Shown piece by piece: positions 61,459 to 64,000 of a DNA stretch of 64,000 nt. Where the stretch lies: positions 124,001 to 188,000 of the forward strand of contig NZ_JANSGD010000003.1 of the NCBI RefSeq assembly GCF_024742075.1, given 5' to 3'. Source of the stretch: Facklamia sp. 7083-14-GEN3 (GTDB taxonomy: Bacteria > Bacillota > Bacilli > Lactobacillales > Aerococcaceae). Made by a program: the position numbers and the translations under genes. The stretch's first letter is position 1. Each line of letters starts with the position of its first letter. Under the pieces are notes generated by a model, which saw only the letters and a program-made list of their open reading frames with translations, was not told the DNA's origin and did no database searches.

Positions 61459-61467
61459 TGTTATAAT
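61459..61467 (+). promoter_or_regulatory. Extended -10 promoter of the V-ATPase operon
   Basis: TGT-TATAAT (tataat 61462-61467). TTGGAA at 61437-61442 is a -35 candidate, but at a long 19-bp spacing. About 55 nt of leader precede ntpF. Confidence 0.6.
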
Positions 61468-61526
61468 AACAGTGTCGCTGATTATGTATTTCCTATTTAA
61501 AATGGGAAAAGAAGGGTGGTGAACGA

Positions 61527-61847
61527 ATGGCAAATTTAATTGAGACAGTTAACGAGTTAGAAGCTTTAAGTGCTGAAAAAGTTGCTGATTATCAAAAAAA
61601 ATTGCAAGAAATGCAAGAAAATTTTGAAGATCAAAAAATCACATTTAAAAGGCAGGTTGATTCGGAATTCGCTCAATTTAAACAAACGACTAAAGAAAGA
61701 TTTGATCATCAATTTCTTGAGGTTGAAAATGACCTAAGAAATAAAAATCAATTGTCGGTTGTTCAAATTGAAGCCGATATTGCTAACCGCCGTGAGGATC
61801 TGACGCAAAAAATTGCTGAAAAGGTGGTGAAAGAAATATGGCAATAG
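61527..61847 (+). CDS. ntpF: V-type ATPase subunit G/H-like (NtpF)
   Basis: 106 residues, almost wholly alpha-helical coiled coil (NELEALSAEKVADYQKKLQEM onward in heptads). It matches the peripheral-stalk subunit that begins the Enterococcus hirae ntp operon. Pairs with NtpE to link the head and membrane parts. GGTGGTGA before ATG 61527. Overlaps ntpI by 10 bp. Confidence 0.85.
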   Translation: MANLIETVNELEALSAEKVADYQKKLQEMQENFEDQKITFKRQVDSEFAQFKQTTKERFDHQFLEVENDLRNKNQLSVVQIEADIANRREDLTQKIAEKVVKEIWQ

Positions 61848-63763
61848 CTAAAATGGCCAAGGTTTTAGCAATTGTTGAGAAAGAAAATCGTGAAGACTTG
61901 ATGCAGGCATTTCAAAAAATGCAAAATATTCAAGTGAAGACGCTTGACTCTGAATTGTTAGACCAAGAGCCAAAAATGGAATCAAAAAAACTGACAGAAT
62001 ATCTCGATCAGTTAGAAAATGTCCGATCAGCAAAAAATTATTTAGAAAGTTATCTTACAGCAGAATCCTTTAAAGACAAGTATTTAACGCCACTACCAGA
62101 AATGACTATGGCTGAAATTGAAAAGAGTCAAATGGATGAGAAAGCCAAGAAGATTACTGATAAAGTATGGGAAAAGAAAAAGATGCTAGAAGAAATTGAT
62201 TCCCAAATTCAAATTTGTGAGAGCGAAGCTAACTTTTATCATAAGTGGCGCAATCTGAAAGCACTTCCTGATTACGCAAAAGATTATCGTTATACACGCT
62301 TGTTATTAGGAACAATTCCTCAAACAGCTGATAATGAATATTATACCGCTTTGAAAGATGAGGAACGAATTTCACTTGAAGAAGTTTATCAATCCAAAGA
62401 AGAAATTGGACTGGCGGTTGCTTTTGATAAGGATGACGCATTTGAAGTCAATCAATTTCTTAATCAGAATCGCTTCCAAATCTTAGACTATCGCTTTAAA
62501 GAGCTTCCGGCAACACTTCTAGAAGAAACCTATTTAGAAGCGGAAAATTTGAGAAATAAAGCAAAAGAGTTAAGAAAAGAATTGGGAAGTTTCAGAGAGG
62601 AATATAACCAATTAAAAATTGCTGAAGAAGTTTTCTATGCTAAAGCAGAAAGACAAAAAGCGACAGAGTTGGGATTAAACAAAGGCGAGTTGTTCGCTTT
62701 AGAAGGTTGGATTGAAGAAAAGCAAGCTCAAGCTAGCCTTGAGGAAGTAAGAAAAGCTCTAAATGGCGAAGTATATTTAGACTTTGTAACACCTACTGAA
62801 GAGGAGATTGAAGAAGTACCGATTCAACTAAAAAATCATCCGTTGATTGAACCTTTTGAAACGGTTACTTCAATGTATGGATTACCAGGATACAAGGGCT
62901 TTGACCCGACATCCTCTTTAATGCCTTATTATTGGACATTCTTTGGAATGATGATTGCCGATTTAGGATATGGAATTTTACTCTGGTTAGGAACGTTTGT
63001 CCCATTGAAATTCTTCAATATTGATAAGGGGATGAAAAAGAATTTACGTTTCTTCCATCTTTTATCTTATGCTGTCTTACTATGGGGCTTAATTTACGGT
63101 TCATTCTTTGGTGAATCTTTGCCTTTCAAGTTGTTATCACCAACTGAAGACGTCATTCAGGTATTAGCCTTGTCAATTGGTTTTGGATTTATCCAAATCA
63201 TTCATGGGCTCATCTTGAACACACGTTTAAATTGGGAAAGTGATCGATTAGGTGCAATTAAAGATGGTCTATCATGGATTATCATGCTATTTGGTTTCTT
63301 AATTGCAGTCCTTGGTCCAATGTTATTAAATATCGAAAGTCTACAACAATTAGGTCTATATGTAGCTGGTTTCGCAGCCATTACGATTTTAGTTGTAGCA
63401 ATTATTAAAAGTAAAAATAAATTTGCAGGGTTCGGGGTCGGCTTATACGATTTGTATGGCATCTCTTCTTATTTGGGAGATTTAGTATCTTATAGTCGAT
63501 TAATGGCCCTCGGTATAGCTGGAGGATCAATTGCGCTAGCCTTTAATATTTTGGTGGCATATTTACCTCCTGCGGCAAGATTTTCAGTAGGTATTCTATT
63601 AATCATTGCTTTACAGTTATTTAACTTCGGCTTAACGATCTTAAGTGCGTATGTTCACTCTGCCCGTTTAATCTTTGTTGAGTTCTTTGGTAAATTCTAT
63701 GAAGCTGGGGGACAAGCCTTTTCCCCATTAAAATACTTAGGCAAATACATTAATATTAAATAA
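61838..63763 (+). CDS. ntpI: V-type ATPase subunit I (a subunit)
   Basis: 641 residues. A cytoplasmic coiled-coil half (~1-340) is followed by a membrane half with about seven to eight helices, starting near SLMPYYWTFFGMMIADLGYG. A conserved Arg lies in the YSRLMALGIAGG helix, the part that works with the rotor ring during Na+ or H+ transfer. Second gene of the ntp operon. Confidence 0.95.
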   Translation: MAIAKMAKVLAIVEKENREDLMQAFQKMQNIQVKTLDSELLDQEPKMESKKLTEYLDQLENVRSAKNYLESYLTAESFKDKYLTPLPEMTMAEIEKSQMDEKAKKITDKVWEKKKMLEEIDSQIQICESEANFYHKWRNLKALPDYAKDYRYTRLLLGTIPQTADNEYYTALKDEERISLEEVYQSKEEIGLAVAFDKDDAFEVNQFLNQNRFQILDYRFKELPATLLEETYLEAENLRNKAKELRKELGSFREEYNQLKIAEEVFYAKAERQKATELGLNKGELFALEGWIEEKQAQASLEEVRKALNGEVYLDFVTPTEEEIEEVPIQLKNHPLIEPFETVTSMYGLPGYKGFDPTSSLMPYYWTFFGMMIADLGYGILLWLGTFVPLKFFNIDKGMKKNLRFFHLLSYAVLLWGLIYGSFFGESLPFKLLSPTEDVIQVLALSIGFGFIQIIHGLILNTRLNWESDRLGAIKDGLSWIIMLFGFLIAVLGPMLLNIESLQQLGLYVAGFAAITILVVAIIKSKNKFAGFGVGLYDLYGISSYLGDLVSYSRLMALGIAGGSIALAFNILVAYLPPAARFSVGILLIIALQLFNFGLTILSAYVHSARLIFVEFFGKFYEAGGQAFSPLKYLGKYINIK

Positions 63764-64000
<237 letters not shown>

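Overview
The window reads as a chromosome segment of a low-GC Gram-positive bacterium of the order Lactobacillales. The evidence is AT-rich codon use, strong AGGAGG ribosome binding sites, frequent TTG/GTG starts, an LPXTG-anchored protease, H2O-forming NADH oxidase, zinc-type adenylate kinase, ribosomal protein S14 of type Z and an Enterococcus-like Na+/H+ V-type ATPase operon (ntpF-ntpI-ntpK). An Aerococcaceae-like genus is my best guess, by inference only. No IS element, prophage, CRISPR array, tRNA or rRNA was seen; almost all the sequence is core genome.

Layout. 1-1.43 kb: 3' part of a secreted NlpC/P60 peptidoglycan hydrolase whose start lies outside the window. 1.5-18.7 kb: a Bacillus-like replication/translation housekeeping run: metG, tatD, rnmV, rsmA, veg, pth, mfd, rqcP, divIC, yabR, tilS, hpt, ftsH, hslO, lysS. 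18.9-22.7 kb: four small accessory units, mostly bounded by intrinsic terminators: a TMEM175-like K+ channel, a small GNAT protein, a BaeRF-like protein and a YkvI-like transporter. 22.7-27.4 kb: the str operon (rpsL, rpsG, fusA) and tuf. 27.4-34.5 kb: an insertion relative to the usual tuf-rpsJ neighbourhood, holding a TM-helix-repeat channel-like protein, a minus-strand ppdK-ccpN-PDRP operon for pyruvate-phosphate dikinase and its control, and nox. 34.5-48.6 kb: the S10-spc-alpha ribosomal protein supercluster with secY, adk, infA and rpoA, ending in a large structured RNA downstream of rplQ. 48.7-51.2 kb: the ECF vitamin transporter energising module (ecfA1-ecfA2-ecfT). 51.3-56.3 kb: a 1625-residue cell-wall-anchored subtilisin-like protease with its own promoter and terminators on both sides. 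56.3-59.2 kb: truA, a GNAT protein and a two-domain PPK2 polyphosphate phosphotransferase, tightly coupled. 59.1-61.3 kb: a minus-strand pair of U32 proteins (tRNA hydroxylation type). 61.5-64 kb: the start of a V-type ATPase operon, cut by the right edge within ntpK.

How it fits together. Most of the window builds, modifies, initiates and repairs the translation machinery: ribosomal proteins, EF-G, EF-Tu, IF-1, RsmA, RNase M5, Pth, RqcP, TilS, MetRS, LysRS, TruA and the U32 pair. The secretion and quality-control parts (SecY, FtsH, Hsp33) sit among them. The metabolic inserts are PPDK with its regulators, NADH oxidase, polyphosphate phosphotransferase and V-ATPase, all concerned with pyruvate/PEP, redox and phosphoanhydride energy.

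Most notable non-coding signals: a multi-stem element ending in a U-run just after rplQ, resembling the L17 downstream element; structured leaders ahead of rpsL and rpsJ; a perfect 7-1-7 PerR/Fur-type palindrome overlapping the protease promoter; and CcpN-like half-sites at the ppdK promoter. I found no clear wholly new multi-gene system.
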